DNA from: Terrimesophilobacter sp964651535
GTDB lineage: Bacteria; Actinomycetota; Actinomycetes; Actinomycetales; Microbacteriaceae
Direction: 5' to 3'
Assembly (NCBI GenBank): GCA_964651535.1
Contig: CAZYYE010000003.1
Location: 186,001-250,000, forward strand
DNA length: 64,000 bases
Positions 1 through 8,375 of the stretch are shown piece by piece. A program made the position numbers and the translations under genes. Every line of letters starts with the position of its first letter. The stretch's first letter is position 1. Below the pieces are notes generated by a model, which was not told the DNA's origin, made no database searches, and worked only from the letters and a program-made list of their open reading frames with translations.

Positions 1-1
1 A

Positions 2-367
2 TTCCTCTTGAGGCGGATTGTGAGCCAGGTCGCGACAACCGGGAACTCCTTCGATTCGCCGACCGACGATGAGGCCGAGCGAGGATTGCGCGAACTCCAC
101 GAACTGTGGCTGAGTCGCACCGCGCACGTGAGAGTCGAGGCAGGCACCGATGCGGGAACCCGGCTTCACAAGCAGCGCGGCGCAGGTACGGCGCCCGATG
201 GCGGACTCCTGCTGCACTATGTCGACCTCAACATTCTTGCGGACGAGCTCGCCGGATACGGCCCGGAGGTGACCGTCGTCTCACCTCCCGAGCTGGTTTC
301 CGCCGTCCGCGCGCGCCTTGCGGCCGTGGCCCAGGCACACCGCGCGGGCCCGATGGAGGTCTCATGA
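2..367 (+). CDS. pafB: PafB-type WYL-domain regulator, C-terminal fragment
   Basis: The frame is already open at the left edge and stops at TGA 365-367, so only about the last 121 residues are visible. They match the C-terminal extension (WCX-like region) that follows the WYL domain in PafB/PafC regulators; the helix-turn-helix and WYL core lie outside the window. The stop overlaps the ATG of the next gene as ATGA, the arrangement expected of a pafB-pafC pair. In mycobacteria PafB and PafC act together as the activator of the LexA-independent DNA-damage response. The name rests mainly on context: the downstream neighbour is a WYL protein, followed by tatA-tatC-helY as in other actinobacteria. 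Confidence 0.7.
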   Translation, partial: FLLRRIVSQVATTGNSFDSPTDDEAERGLRELHELWLSRTAHVRVEAGTDAGTRLHKQRGAGTAPDGGLLLHYVDLNILADELAGYGPEVTVVSPPELVSAVRARLAAVAQAHRAGPMEVS

Positions 368-1347
368 ACAGGAAGGCAACCCCGCCGCAGGCTCGCGACA
401 AACTCACGTTCCTGCTCGCGCTCGTTCCCTATCTCATGGATCGCGACCGCGTCCTGGTGCAGGACGCGGCGAAGCACTTCGGAGTGACCGACGAGCAGAT
501 CCGGGAGGCGGTGAGGCTCATCGCGGTGTCCGGCGTCCCCGGAGACACCGCCGCCTATCAGCACGACGATCTCTTCGACATCGCGTGGGATGACTTCGAG
601 GACAACGACCAGATCGTCTTGACCAATCTCGTGGCGATCGACGACTCGCCCCGATTCTCCGGGCGCGAGGCCGCCGCGCTCATCGCCGGGCTCCAATACC
701 TCTCCGCGCTCCCGGAGAACGCCGATCGAAGCGCGATCGCCGCTCTCATGGCCAAATTGTCCCGGGGCGCATCCGCCACACCCAGCCCCTTCGCAGTGGA
801 GGCGTCGGAGACGGATGCGACGCTCGCGTTGATTCGCGACGCCGTGTCGGCGGGCCGACAGGTCAAATTCGTGTACCTGAATTCCCGCGGGGAGAGCGAG
901 AGCCGCCACGTGGACCCGTTGCGCGTCGAATCCGTCGACGCCGACTGGTACTTGCGTGGCTGGTGCCACCTCCGGGAAGCGTTGCGCACGTTCCGGATTG
1001 ACCGCATCAGCGAGCCGACGGTCACCAACGAAGCAATCGCGTTCCACCCGCTTGAAGTGGAGATTCCCGATTCTCTGTTCGAGGGTTCGCCCGAGGACAT
1101 CCCCGTCGAACTCGCGGTCGCACCCTCTGCACTTCCGCTCATCGCGGACTACCTTTCCGATGGGGCGCGCACCCCGGGTGCAGATGGGCTCGTGCGCGCC
1201 ACCATGAGGGTCTCGCACCTCCACGTCGTGAAACGCCTCGTGAGCAGCCTCCCCGGCCTCGTGACGGTCATGGCGCCGCCCGAGGCGCGGAAGCTCGTCG
1301 CAGACTGGGCCGGAGACGGCCTTCGCCAGTATCACGATTCCCCGTAG
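364..1347 (+). CDS. pafC: PafC-type WYL-domain transcriptional regulator
   Basis: A 327-residue protein. An N-terminal winged-helix-like region (about residues 10-60, with DAAKHFGVTDEQIREAV) is followed by a WYL domain at about 160-225, where the signature reads DWYLRGWC (WYL at 195-197), and a C-terminal WCX-like extension. The ATG at 364 overlaps the stop of the preceding pafB-like gene, so the two are probably translationally coupled. A longer frame opens upstream at 106 but would run through the pafB end and is not used. PafBC senses DNA damage, probably by binding single-stranded DNA through WYL, and activates repair genes. Whether this strain has the Pup-proteasome genes that give the family its name cannot be seen here. 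Confidence 0.88.
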   Translation: MNRKATPPQARDKLTFLLALVPYLMDRDRVLVQDAAKHFGVTDEQIREAVRLIAVSGVPGDTAAYQHDDLFDIAWDDFEDNDQIVLTNLVAIDDSPRFSGREAAALIAGLQYLSALPENADRSAIAALMAKLSRGASATPSPFAVEASETDATLALIRDAVSAGRQVKFVYLNSRGESESRHVDPLRVESVDADWYLRGWCHLREALRTFRIDRISEPTVTNEAIAFHPLEVEIPDSLFEGSPEDIPVELAVAPSALPLIADYLSDGARTPGADGLVRATMRVSHLHVVKRLVSSLPGLVTVMAPPEARKLVADWAGDGLRQYHDSP

Positions 1348-1404
1348 ACCCCGCTAAACTGGTGGCAACAGCGTAGGAACCAACGACGAAGAGGACGTAT
1401 CACG

Positions 1405-1620
1405 ATGTTGCAGGGGTTTACCGGATGGCATGCGCTCATCATTCTTGTGGTCGTCGTACTCCTTTTCGGTGCCACGAAACTTCCGGGTCTCGCCAAGAGC
1501 GTCGGACAGTCCATGAAGATCTTCCGCAGTGAAATGAAAAGCTCCGACTCCGACGAAAACGCATCCGACGACACTGCCAAAGGCGCCACCGGCGAATCAC
1601 AGTCGACGCCCAAGTCGTAG
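1405..1620 (+). CDS. tatA: Sec-independent protein translocase subunit TatA
   Basis: A 71-residue TatA. One N-terminal membrane helix (about residues 8-24) ends in the conserved FG of LLFGATKLPGLAKSVG; then comes an amphipathic helix (to about residue 40) and an acidic, Ser/Asp-rich tail. TatA oligomers form the pore-like part of the twin-arginine system that exports folded proteins. A purine-rich stretch (GAAGAGGAC, ending near 1395) serves as ribosome site. tatC starts five bases after the stop, so both are co-transcribed. No tatB is present here. A likely client in this window is the Rieske protein QcrA. Confidence 0.95.
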   Translation: MLQGFTGWHALIILVVVVLLFGATKLPGLAKSVGQSMKIFRSEMKSSDSDENASDDTAKGATGESQSTPKS

Positions 1621-1625
1621 CGCCC

Positions 1626-2426
1626 ATGGCCGCCCGTGAGAAGCGAGGCGCGACCGGCGAGCGCCGGATGTCTCTCGGACAACACCTCGTCGAGTTGCGC
1701 AAGCGACTGTTCCGATCCGCGATTGGCGTCTTGCTCGGAGCCGTCGTCGGCTGGCTCGTGTATCCGTGGGTGTGGGAAGGTTTGCGCGCGCCGATTCAGG
1801 TCATTGCGGAGTCCCGCAACGCGATCCTGAACTATCAGGGTGTGACGACCGCATTCGACGTGCACATGCAGATCGCGATCTACGTCGGAATCTTCGTGTC
1901 CAGCCCCATCTGGCTGTACCAGATCTTCGCATTCCTCGTGCCCGGCCTCACGAAGCGCGAGAAGCGCTACACGTTCGGTTTCGTGTTTACCGCGATCCCG
2001 CTGTTTCTGGCCGGGTGCGCCGCGGGCTGGTTCGTCGTGCCGCACATCGTCGTGATCCTCACTTCCTTCGTCCCCGCCGAGGATGCGAGCTTCATCGAAG
2101 CGAAGGATTACCTCGGGTTCGTCCTGAAACTGATCCTCGCCGTCGGCGTCGCGTTCGTGTTGCCGGTTTTCCTCGTGCTGTTGAACTTCCTCGGAGTCCT
2201 GTCCGCACGCACCATCTTGAAAGGATGGCGAATCGCGGTCTTGGCCATCACGCTGTTCACGGCGATTGCCACTCCGGCGGCAGATCCCTTCTCGATGTTC
2301 CTCCTGGCAATACCGATGGTGCTGCTCTACTTCGTCGCGGTCGGTGTCGCCTTCTGGCATGACGCTATCGCGGCGAAGAAGGTCAGGAAGCTCGAATCCG
2401 ACGTCGGCTCACCGAGTATCGCGTGA
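1626..2426 (+). CDS. tatC: Sec-independent protein translocase subunit TatC
   Basis: A 266-residue polytopic protein with six predicted membrane helices. The family signature SLGQHLVELRKRL is near the N terminus (cytoplasmic N-tail that contacts the twin-arginine signal), and a conserved cytoplasmic loop FLVPGLTKREKRY follows helix 2. TatC is the receptor for twin-arginine signal peptides. It starts 5 bases after tatA, and its TGA (2424-2426) overlaps the GTG of the helicase gene. The short charged tail after helix 6 (KKVRKLESD) is usual in actinobacteria. Confidence 0.96.
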   Translation: MAAREKRGATGERRMSLGQHLVELRKRLFRSAIGVLLGAVVGWLVYPWVWEGLRAPIQVIAESRNAILNYQGVTTAFDVHMQIAIYVGIFVSSPIWLYQIFAFLVPGLTKREKRYTFGFVFTAIPLFLAGCAAGWFVVPHIVVILTSFVPAEDASFIEAKDYLGFVLKLILAVGVAFVLPVFLVLLNFLGVLSARTILKGWRIAVLAITLFTAIATPAADPFSMFLLAIPMVLLYFVAVGVAFWHDAIAAKKVRKLESDVGSPSIA

Positions 2427-4795
2427 TCGAGTCGTTTCGCCGGGGGCTGCCTTTCGAACTCGACCCCTTTCAGGTCAGCGCGTGCGAGGCTTTGGATCAC
2501 GGGCGAAGCGTGCTCGTTGCTGCACCGACCGGAGCGGGAAAGACCGTGGTCGCCGAGTTCGCCGTGCATCTGGCCATGCACTCCTCGACGACGAAGGTTT
2601 TCTACACGGCGCCCATGAAGGCGCTGAGCAATCAGAAGTACCAGGAGTTCGTCCTCGCCTACGGTGCCAAGAACGTCGGAATCCTCACGGGCGACACTAA
2701 CATCAACTCGCGTGCGCGCATCGTCGTGATGACGACCGAAGTACTGCGCAACATGCTGTACGCGGATTCCGAACTGCTGCCTGGCCTCGGTTTCGTCATC
2801 ATGGACGAAGTCCACTACCTCGCGGACCGGTTTCGCGGAGCCGTGTGGGAAGAAGTGATCATTCACTTGCCGCAGGACGTCAAACTCGTTTCGCTCAGCG
2901 CGACCGTCTCGAACGCCGAAGAGTTCGGCGACTGGCTGCAGACGGTGCGCGGGGATACGAGCGTCATCGTCTCCGAAGAGCGCCCTGTGCCGCTCGAGCA
3001 GCACATCCTCATGCGCAACAAACTGATCGACCTGTTCGACTCGTCCGGACGAGGCGACCTTCACCGGGTGAACCCCGAGCTCGTGCAAATGGCGAGGTAC
3101 GGAGGGCGAACGCTCAGCGCGCGCCAGATGAAGGATGTCGGGCGTTACCACTCGCGCGGCGGCCGTCCCCAGGAATTCCGAACCGACAGGGGAGCGGTCG
3201 TCAGGCTTCTCGACGACCATGATCTGCTTCCCGCCATTTTTTTCATTTTCAGCCGCGTCGGGTGCGACGCCGCGGTCGGTCAGGTTCTGCGTTCCGGCAT
3301 TCGGCTCACGACCGGTGCCGAACGCGACGAAATCCGCGCATTCGTCGAGCACGAGTGCCGGACGATTCCCGGCGACGACCTCGCCGTGCTCGGTTACTGG
3401 GAATGGCTCGGCGGACTCGAGCGGGGCGTCGCGGCCCATCACGCCGGAATGCTCCCCGCGTTCAAGGAAGTAGTCGAAGAACTGTTCCGCAGAAAGCTCA
3501 TCAAGGCAGTATTCGCAACCGAAACTCTCGCACTCGGCATCAACATGCCGGCGCGAACCGTCATGCTCGAGAAGCTCGAGAAATTCGACGGCGAAGCGCG
3601 GGTCCCCATCACGCCAGGCGAGTACACACAGCTCACGGGGCGCGCGGGCCGGCGCGGCATCGACGTCGAAGGCCACTCGGTGATCCAGTGGCGGGACGGA
3701 CTTGACCCGCAAGCTGTCGCCTCCCTCGCCTCGCGCCGGACGTATCCGCTCAACTCGAGTTTCAGCCCGAGCTACAACATGGCCGTGAACCTCGTCGCGC
3801 AGTTCGGCCGCGCCCGCACGAGGGAAATCCTCGAGTCGTCTTTCGCGCAGTTCCAGGCGGACAGGGGAGTGGTGAGTCTCGCGAAGAAGGTTCGGGGGCA
3901 GGAAGAATCCCTCGCGGGGTACGAAAAGTCCATGGTGTGCCACCTCGGCGACTTCCGGGAGTACTCGGGCATCAGGCGCGAACTGAGCGACCTCGAGCGA
4001 AAAGGGGCAGGACGCGCGAACACGGCGAGCCGGGGTGAACGCGACAACCGCCAACGACAGCTCGCGTCGTTGCGGACCCGTCTCCGGCAGCACCCGTGCC
4101 ACGCGTGCGCCGATCGGGAATCACACGCGCGCTGGGCGGAGCGGTGGTGGGCGCTCAAACGGCAAACCGACGATCTCCGCCGCCAAATCACGGGCCGGAC
4201 CGGCGCCATTTCGCGCGTGTTCGACCGGGTGAGCGACGTGCTGATTGTCCGGGGTTACCTCGAGCTCGACGATTCGGGCGAACTCGCCGTTGCCGCCCCC
4301 GGCCGCACGCTGCGAAGGATTTATGGGGAGCGCGATTTGCTGGTCGCCGAATGCTTGCGGACGAACGCGTGGGTCGGGCTTGACGCTCCGGGTCTCGCGG
4401 CGATGGCCGCCGCGCTCGTGTATGAGCCCCGGCGCGATGAAGGGCAGGAATCCGACAGGAAGCTGCCGCGCGGGGCATTCCGAGGCGCCCTCGAGCGGAC
4501 GGCCGCGCTGTGGAGCGAACTCGACGAATTGGAGCGCGAGCACAAGCTTCCCGGAAGCGAACCGGTGTCGGCCGGAGTGTCGTTCGCGATGAGCCGCTGG
4601 GCGCAGGGCGCTGCGCTTGAGCGCGTGCTCGACGACGCCGACCTTGCCGCCGGCGACTTCGTCAGGCTCACGAAACAAGCCATCGATCTCCTCGATCAGA
4701 TTTCGATCGTCGCGGACGCGAAAGTCGGAAGCCTGGCCAGGACCGCGCTCGATTCCATCCGACGCGGGATAGTCGCGTATTCGAGTGTCGGATGA
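2423..4795 (+). CDS. helY: Ski2/Mtr4-like DEAD/DEAH-box RNA helicase (HelY type)
   Basis: A 790-residue superfamily 2 helicase. Visible motifs: Walker A APTGAGKT (about 34-41), motif Ia TAPMKALSNQKY, Ib TTEVLRNMLY, motif II DEVH (about 128-131), motif III LSAT (158-161), and motif VI QLTGRAGRRG (about 403-412). The C-terminal half, with charged helices and a CHACADRESH segment, matches the DSHCT/Mtr4-like arrangement. Homologues (mycobacterial HelY, yeast Ski2/Mtr4) unwind structured RNA, probably for degradation or processing; the exact job in bacteria is unsettled. It is somewhat shorter than mycobacterial HelY. The GTG start overlaps the tatC stop (GTGA), and the stop overlaps the ATG of lnt (ATGA). 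Confidence 0.92.
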   Translation: MIESFRRGLPFELDPFQVSACEALDHGRSVLVAAPTGAGKTVVAEFAVHLAMHSSTTKVFYTAPMKALSNQKYQEFVLAYGAKNVGILTGDTNINSRARIVVMTTEVLRNMLYADSELLPGLGFVIMDEVHYLADRFRGAVWEEVIIHLPQDVKLVSLSATVSNAEEFGDWLQTVRGDTSVIVSEERPVPLEQHILMRNKLIDLFDSSGRGDLHRVNPELVQMARYGGRTLSARQMKDVGRYHSRGGRPQEFRTDRGAVVRLLDDHDLLPAIFFIFSRVGCDAAVGQVLRSGIRLTTGAERDEIRAFVEHECRTIPGDDLAVLGYWEWLGGLERGVAAHHAGMLPAFKEVVEELFRRKLIKAVFATETLALGINMPARTVMLEKLEKFDGEARVPITPGEYTQLTGRAGRRGIDVEGHSVIQWRDGLDPQAVASLASRRTYPLNSSFSPSYNMAVNLVAQFGRARTREILESSFAQFQADRGVVSLAKKVRGQEESLAGYEKSMVCHLGDFREYSGIRRELSDLERKGAGRANTASRGERDNRQRQLASLRTRLRQHPCHACADRESHARWAERWWALKRQTDDLRRQITGRTGAISRVFDRVSDVLIVRGYLELDDSGELAVAAPGRTLRRIYGERDLLVAECLRTNAWVGLDAPGLAAMAAALVYEPRRDEGQESDRKLPRGAFRGALERTAALWSELDELEREHKLPGSEPVSAGVSFAMSRWAQGAALERVLDDADLAAGDFVRLTKQAIDLLDQISIVADAKVGSLARTALDSIRRGIVAYSSVG

Positions 4796-6345
4796 GGGCA
4801 ACGTCCGTGCACGCGCCACCCCAATCCGCCCCGCCGTTCTGGCTCGCGTTCCTCGCCGCGCTCGCGTCGGGTCCATTCAACGCGGCAGCATTTCCTGCCG
4901 CAGACTGGTGGCCGCTCATTTTCCTCGGCACGGGCCTCATGATGTGGTCGGTGGCCGGCCGCGGGCTCGGCGGCGCAGTTCTCCTCGGCATCGCGGGCGG
5001 ATTCTCCTTCTGGGGAACGCACATTTTCTGGCTCACGATTTACCTCGGGCCCGTGCCGTGGCTTGCCCTTGCCGGCCTCCAAACGATCTTTTTCGCCCTC
5101 GGTGCCATGCTCCTCGCACTCGCCTGGCGGTGGATCCCGACCCTGTGGCCGGGAACGTGGGGCAGGCTCGTGGCGCTTCCCGCCGTCCTCGGTGCCGTGT
5201 GGAGCTTGCGGGAATCGATCACGAGTACGTGGCCGTACGGCGGGTTTTCGTGGGGGAGGCTCGCATTCTCCCAGTCCGAAAGCCCGTTCGGCAGTTTGGC
5301 CGCCTGGTTCGGCGTCTCCGGATTGTCGTTCCTGCTCGCCTGGACGAGCGCCATCCTCGTGCAGGCGATCCGAGAGCGCGGCGCTCGCGTTCCCGCGAGG
5401 GGCATCGTTGCCACAGGCTCGCTCGTTCTGCTCCTCGCGATCCCCGCGTGGCCCGTTGTCACCTCCGGCACGTTCCGCGTCGCGGCCGTCCAAGGCAATG
5501 CGGATGCGGGGCTCTTCGCACACCGCTCCCCGGGGCAAAATCTCAACGACCACATCGCGGCAACGCTCCCGCTGTTCGGCGAACGCGTCGACGCCGTGAT
5601 CTGGCCGGAGAACGCCTCCGACTTGAATCCGCTTGCCCACCCTGATGCCGCGCGAGCGCTCGACTACGTCACGGAAAACATGGCGGCACCGCTCGTCACG
5701 GGAACCATCACGAGCGATGACGAGGGGCGCACATTCAACAGCCTGCTCCTGTGGGAGGAGGGGCGCGGCGCGGTGGATCAGTATGACAAGATCCACCCGG
5801 TGCCGTTCGCCGAGTATCTTCCGGATCGCAGTTTCTGGTACCCGTTCGCGCCCGCGCTGTTCGACCTCGTCCCGCGCGACTATTCGATCGGAACGAGGGA
5901 CAACGTTTTCGACATCAGCGGGGTGACGGCGGGACTCGCCATTTGTTTCGACATCGTCGACGATTCGCTCATCCGCCAGATGATCGCGGACGGTGCAGAG
6001 GTCATCCTCGCCCCGACGAACAATGCCGACTTCGGGCACTCGGACGAGAACGTGCAGCAACTCGCGATTGCGCGGCTCAGGGCCATCGAGACGGGCCGCA
6101 GCGTCGTCCAGGTCTCCACCGTCGGGGTGAGCGCGATCATGGCCCCCGACGGCAGCACGCTCTCTCGCCTGCCGACGTTCACGGCAGGATCGATGGTGGA
6201 AAGTGTGCCGTTGAGCACGACCACAACCCCCGCAACGGTTCTCGGCGCTTCGGCCGACTGGGCCGCAGGCGGATTCGCGATTGCCGCGCTCGCGCTCGGC
6301 GGCTACTCTTCCCGCCAGAACCGGAAGGCCGCGCGCCGTGGCTGA
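4792..6345 (+). CDS. lnt: Apolipoprotein N-acyltransferase
   Basis: A 517-residue membrane enzyme that transfers an acyl chain to the N-terminal cysteine of lipoproteins after LspA cleavage. The first about 220 residues hold six to seven membrane helices. A nitrilase-like (CN hydrolase) domain then carries the catalytic triad in its usual surroundings: Glu273 in WPENAS, Lys333 in YDKIHPVPF and Cys385 in AICFD. A last membrane helix lies near residue 490. The ATG overlaps the helY stop and the end overlaps the GTG of ppm1, so the pair is coupled. In M. tuberculosis Lnt and Ppm1 are one fused protein; here they are two overlapping genes. lspA and the lipoprotein gene ctaC are also in this window. 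Confidence 0.94.
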   Translation: MRATSVHAPPQSAPPFWLAFLAALASGPFNAAAFPAADWWPLIFLGTGLMMWSVAGRGLGGAVLLGIAGGFSFWGTHIFWLTIYLGPVPWLALAGLQTIFFALGAMLLALAWRWIPTLWPGTWGRLVALPAVLGAVWSLRESITSTWPYGGFSWGRLAFSQSESPFGSLAAWFGVSGLSFLLAWTSAILVQAIRERGARVPARGIVATGSLVLLLAIPAWPVVTSGTFRVAAVQGNADAGLFAHRSPGQNLNDHIAATLPLFGERVDAVIWPENASDLNPLAHPDAARALDYVTENMAAPLVTGTITSDDEGRTFNSLLLWEEGRGAVDQYDKIHPVPFAEYLPDRSFWYPFAPALFDLVPRDYSIGTRDNVFDISGVTAGLAICFDIVDDSLIRQMIADGAEVILAPTNNADFGHSDENVQQLAIARLRAIETGRSVVQVSTVGVSAIMAPDGSTLSRLPTFTAGSMVESVPLSTTTTPATVLGASADWAAGGFAIAALALGGYSSRQNRKAARRG

Positions 6346-7078
6346 AACGCTCATCATCGTGCCGACCTACAACGAGCGGGAAAGCATCGCGTCGCTCATA
6401 GGCCGAGTGCGCCAAACCCTTCCCGCGGCCGACATCGTGATCGTGGACGATTCCAGCCCGGACGGTACTGGCGAGCTCGCCGATTCGCTAGCCGCGGCCG
6501 ATAGTGCGATCGCCGTGTTGCACCGGCCCAGGAAAGAAGGCCTCGGACGCGCGTATCTCGAGGGATTTCAACGCGGGCTCGACGAGGGCTACCGTTTCAT
6601 CGTGGAAATCGACGCCGACGGTTCGCACGACCCCGCGGATCTGTCCGCCATGATCGCCCTCGCGCAAGACGGTGCGGATCTCGTTCTCGGCTCCCGATGG
6701 GTCGCGGGAGGGGCGGTTCTCAACTGGCCGTGGCCGCGACGGATGATTTCACGGGCGGGCAACACCTACGCACGGAAGATTCTGGGTTCGAACGTGCGGG
6801 ATTTGACGTCGGGGTTCCGAGTGTTTCGCGCCGACGCGCTGAGCACCGTCGACTTCACATCGGTCGCTTCCCAGGGGTATTGCTTCCAAATCGAACTGGC
6901 ATGGCTGTTCGAACGAGCAGGTCTCATCGTGGCGGAGCATCCGATTCTGTTCATCGAACGTTCTGCCGGGCGCTCAAAAATGCACGCGGGAATCGTAGTC
7001 GAAGCGCTCGTGCGAGTTACCCTGTGGGGGATTTTCCGGCGTCGCGGCCGTAGACACAACGCTCGACTGCGGGACTAG
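6338..7078 (+). CDS. ppm1: Polyprenol monophosphomannose synthase (dolichol-phosphate mannosyltransferase family)
   Basis: A 246-residue GT2 glycosyltransferase that moves mannose from GDP-mannose to polyprenyl phosphate. Seen: the N-terminal strand IIVPTYNERESI, the nucleotide-sugar motif IVDDSSPDGT, the metal-binding EIDADGSHDP (DXD-type), and the acceptor region GYCFQIEL. It has no C-terminal membrane domain, as in the catalytic half of mycobacterial Ppm1. GTG at 6338 is chosen because a GGAAGG site lies about 9 bases upstream and it overlaps lnt by 8 bases; the frame is open further up but has no site. Product mannose feeds lipoglycan and protein O-mannosylation. The stop overlaps the convergent rbpA. 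Confidence 0.93.
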   Translation: MAETLIIVPTYNERESIASLIGRVRQTLPAADIVIVDDSSPDGTGELADSLAAADSAIAVLHRPRKEGLGRAYLEGFQRGLDEGYRFIVEIDADGSHDPADLSAMIALAQDGADLVLGSRWVAGGAVLNWPWPRRMISRAGNTYARKILGSNVRDLTSGFRVFRADALSTVDFTSVASQGYCFQIELAWLFERAGLIVAEHPILFIERSAGRSKMHAGIVVEALVRVTLWGIFRRRGRRHNARLRD

Positions 7079-7440
7079 GCGCGAACCTTGTTCTTGCCGC
7101 GGCGCGCGCGAAGGTATGTGAGCCGCTCGTCGAGAAGTTCCTGAAGCTCGGCGCGGGTGCGGCGCTCCAGCAGCATGTCCCAATGCGTCCGAGGTACGCG
7201 GACATCGGTTTCATCCAGCGGGACGGGCTTGCCGTTCTCACCGAGCAGTCGACCTTCGCGGCCGCTCTTCGGGGACTCCCACAGCGTGGGAATCTCGGCA
7301 TCTGCCGCAAACGTGACCTCGAACGTCGACCCGTCGTCCAGCTGATACGTGCTTCGGCGTCGAGGGGAGAATGTGACGCCTTCTTCGCTTTGGAGGCTCT
7401 GAGCACCGAGCCTCATTCCGCGCAAACTGCGATCCGCCAT
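7075..7440 (-). CDS. rbpA: RNA polymerase-binding protein RbpA
   Basis: A 121-residue protein with the RbpA layout: a basic N-terminal tail (MADRSLRGMRLGAQS), a central core domain (about 25-80), and a C-terminal sigma-interaction region ending in RTRAELQELLDERL. RbpA is an actinobacterial factor that binds the beta' subunit and the primary sigma factor and stabilises the open promoter complex. It is convergent with ppm1, the stops overlapping by a few bases. The leader contains a perfect 14-base tandem repeat, and promoter-like elements lie further up (both listed separately). In Streptomyces rbpA is part of the SigR thiol-stress regulon. Confidence 0.95.
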   Translation of the reverse strand: MADRSLRGMRLGAQSLQSEEGVTFSPRRRSTYQLDDGSTFEVTFAADAEIPTLWESPKSGREGRLLGENGKPVPLDETDVRVPRTHWDMLLERRTRAELQELLDERLTYLRARRGKNKVRA

Positions 7441-7454
7441 AGTTTCGTCCCCTT

Positions 7455-7482
7455 TGTTCTCAGCCGCCTGTTCTCAGCCGCC
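7455..7482 (-). repeat. 14-base perfect tandem repeat in the rbpA leader
   Basis: Two exact copies of TGTTCTCAGCCGCC (plus-strand reading), 7455-7468 and 7469-7482, lie between the proposed rbpA promoter and its ATG at 7440. A third, partial copy (TGT) begins right after. They would be part of the 5' untranslated region. Confidence 0.85.
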
Positions 7483-7490
7483 TGTCACAA

Positions 7491-7523
7491 GTTATAAACC
7501 ACCAAGCTGGACGAATCCTTTCC
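7491..7523 (-). promoter_or_regulatory. Candidate rbpA promoter(s)
   Basis: On the minus strand there is TATAAC at 7496-7491, a good -10 for the primary sigma factor. Overlapping it is GGAAA (7523-7519), 19 bases, then GTT (7499-7497), which resembles the SigR-type consensus GGAAT-N18/19-GTT used for rbpA in Streptomyces. The first is a plain match; the second has one mismatch and is inferred from the regulation of homologues. Confidence 0.45.
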
Positions 7524-7577
7524 GCCGCACGCCTTTCACAGCTAGTTCCCAGACTTCGGTCGGCACGGAGCGCGTCG

Positions 7578-8375
7578 TTATCGAGCGCGAAGGATCTCCA
7601 GAGCCAGATCGGCCCGGTCCGTCACGATGCCGTCAACACCGAGATTCCACAATCGCAGCATGTCCGCGGGGTCGTTCACGGTCCACACATGCGCTTCGAC
7701 GCCAACTTCTTCGACGAGCTGGAGGAGCGGGGGAGTGACGACAGGTACGCCTTTCCATCTCTCGGGCAACTGGACGGCGTCGAAATCTGCCAGGAGCCGC
7801 CTCGCCCGTCGCCGCAGGCCGAGGCGGATCGCGGCCGTGAGCTGAAGCATTTCGCTGAAGGACGCCGACGTCGCGACGCCGGGAAGGCCCTTGGCCGTTT
7901 CCTTGCGCCGCACGCTGTTGAACGACGTGATGAGTACCCGATTCACTGCCCCCGTTGCCGCGATCGCGTCGATCGTGGGCTGCACGGCGCCGGCCGACTT
8001 CACGTCGATGTTGAATCGCGCATCCGGGAACGCGTCGAGTGCTTCCGCGAGAGTCGGAAAATTCTGACCCGAACCCAGATCGACGCGCCCCAGTTCCGCA
8101 ACGGTGAGCTGATTGACGCTCACGTTCCGACCGGCAACGCGAGTTAGCGTGTCATCGTGGCTGACGATCGCGACGCCGTCGGCGCTTTCGTGAACGTCCG
8201 TTTCGATGTGGGTCACCCCGGCAGCAATTGCCTTCGCGAACGCAAGAAGCGTGTTCTCCGGCGCCTCGAGCGCCAGACCCCGATGGGCAAGGACCCGCGG
8301 GGGAGGGGAATTGAAATACCCTCCCGCGCCGGATCCGCTACGCCCCGGGCGCATCCTTGGCGCCAAGGAATCCAC
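7578..8375 (-). CDS. Glycerophosphodiester phosphodiesterase family protein
   Basis: A protein of about 265 residues (258 if the second ATG at 8354 is used). The GDPD TIM-barrel signatures are present: LAHRGLALEAPENT (catalytic His-Arg and Glu), IETDVHESADGVAIVSHDDTL (Glu-x-Asp metal ligands and second catalytic His, in two parts), FNIDVKS, and the C-terminal VWTVNDPADM. These enzymes hydrolyse glycerophosphodiesters to glycerol 3-phosphate and an alcohol. I see no signal peptide, so it is probably cytoplasmic. Its start overlaps the end of the SPFH gene by 17-38 bases, so it is probably the last gene of the NfeD-SPFH-GDPD transcript. Confidence 0.9.
   Translation of the reverse strand: MDSLAPRMRPGRSGSGAGGYFNSPPPRVLAHRGLALEAPENTLLAFAKAIAAGVTHIETDVHESADGVAIVSHDDTLTRVAGRNVSVNQLTVAELGRVDLGSGQNFPTLAEALDAFPDARFNIDVKSAGAVQPTIDAIAATGAVNRVLITSFNSVRRKETAKGLPGVATSASFSEMLQLTAAIRLGLRRRARRLLADFDAVQLPERWKGVPVVTPPLLQLVEEVGVEAHVWTVNDPADMLRLWNLGVDGIVTDRADLALEILRAR

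Noticed and set aside
4696..6357. Open frame of about 553 codons opposite lnt
   Set aside because: Arg/Glu/Gly-rich antisense frame without recognisable domains; lnt has its full catalytic triad.
6784..6796. GGGTTCGAACG, also T-loop-like
   Set aside because: No surrounding cloverleaf; it is within the intact ppm1 gene.
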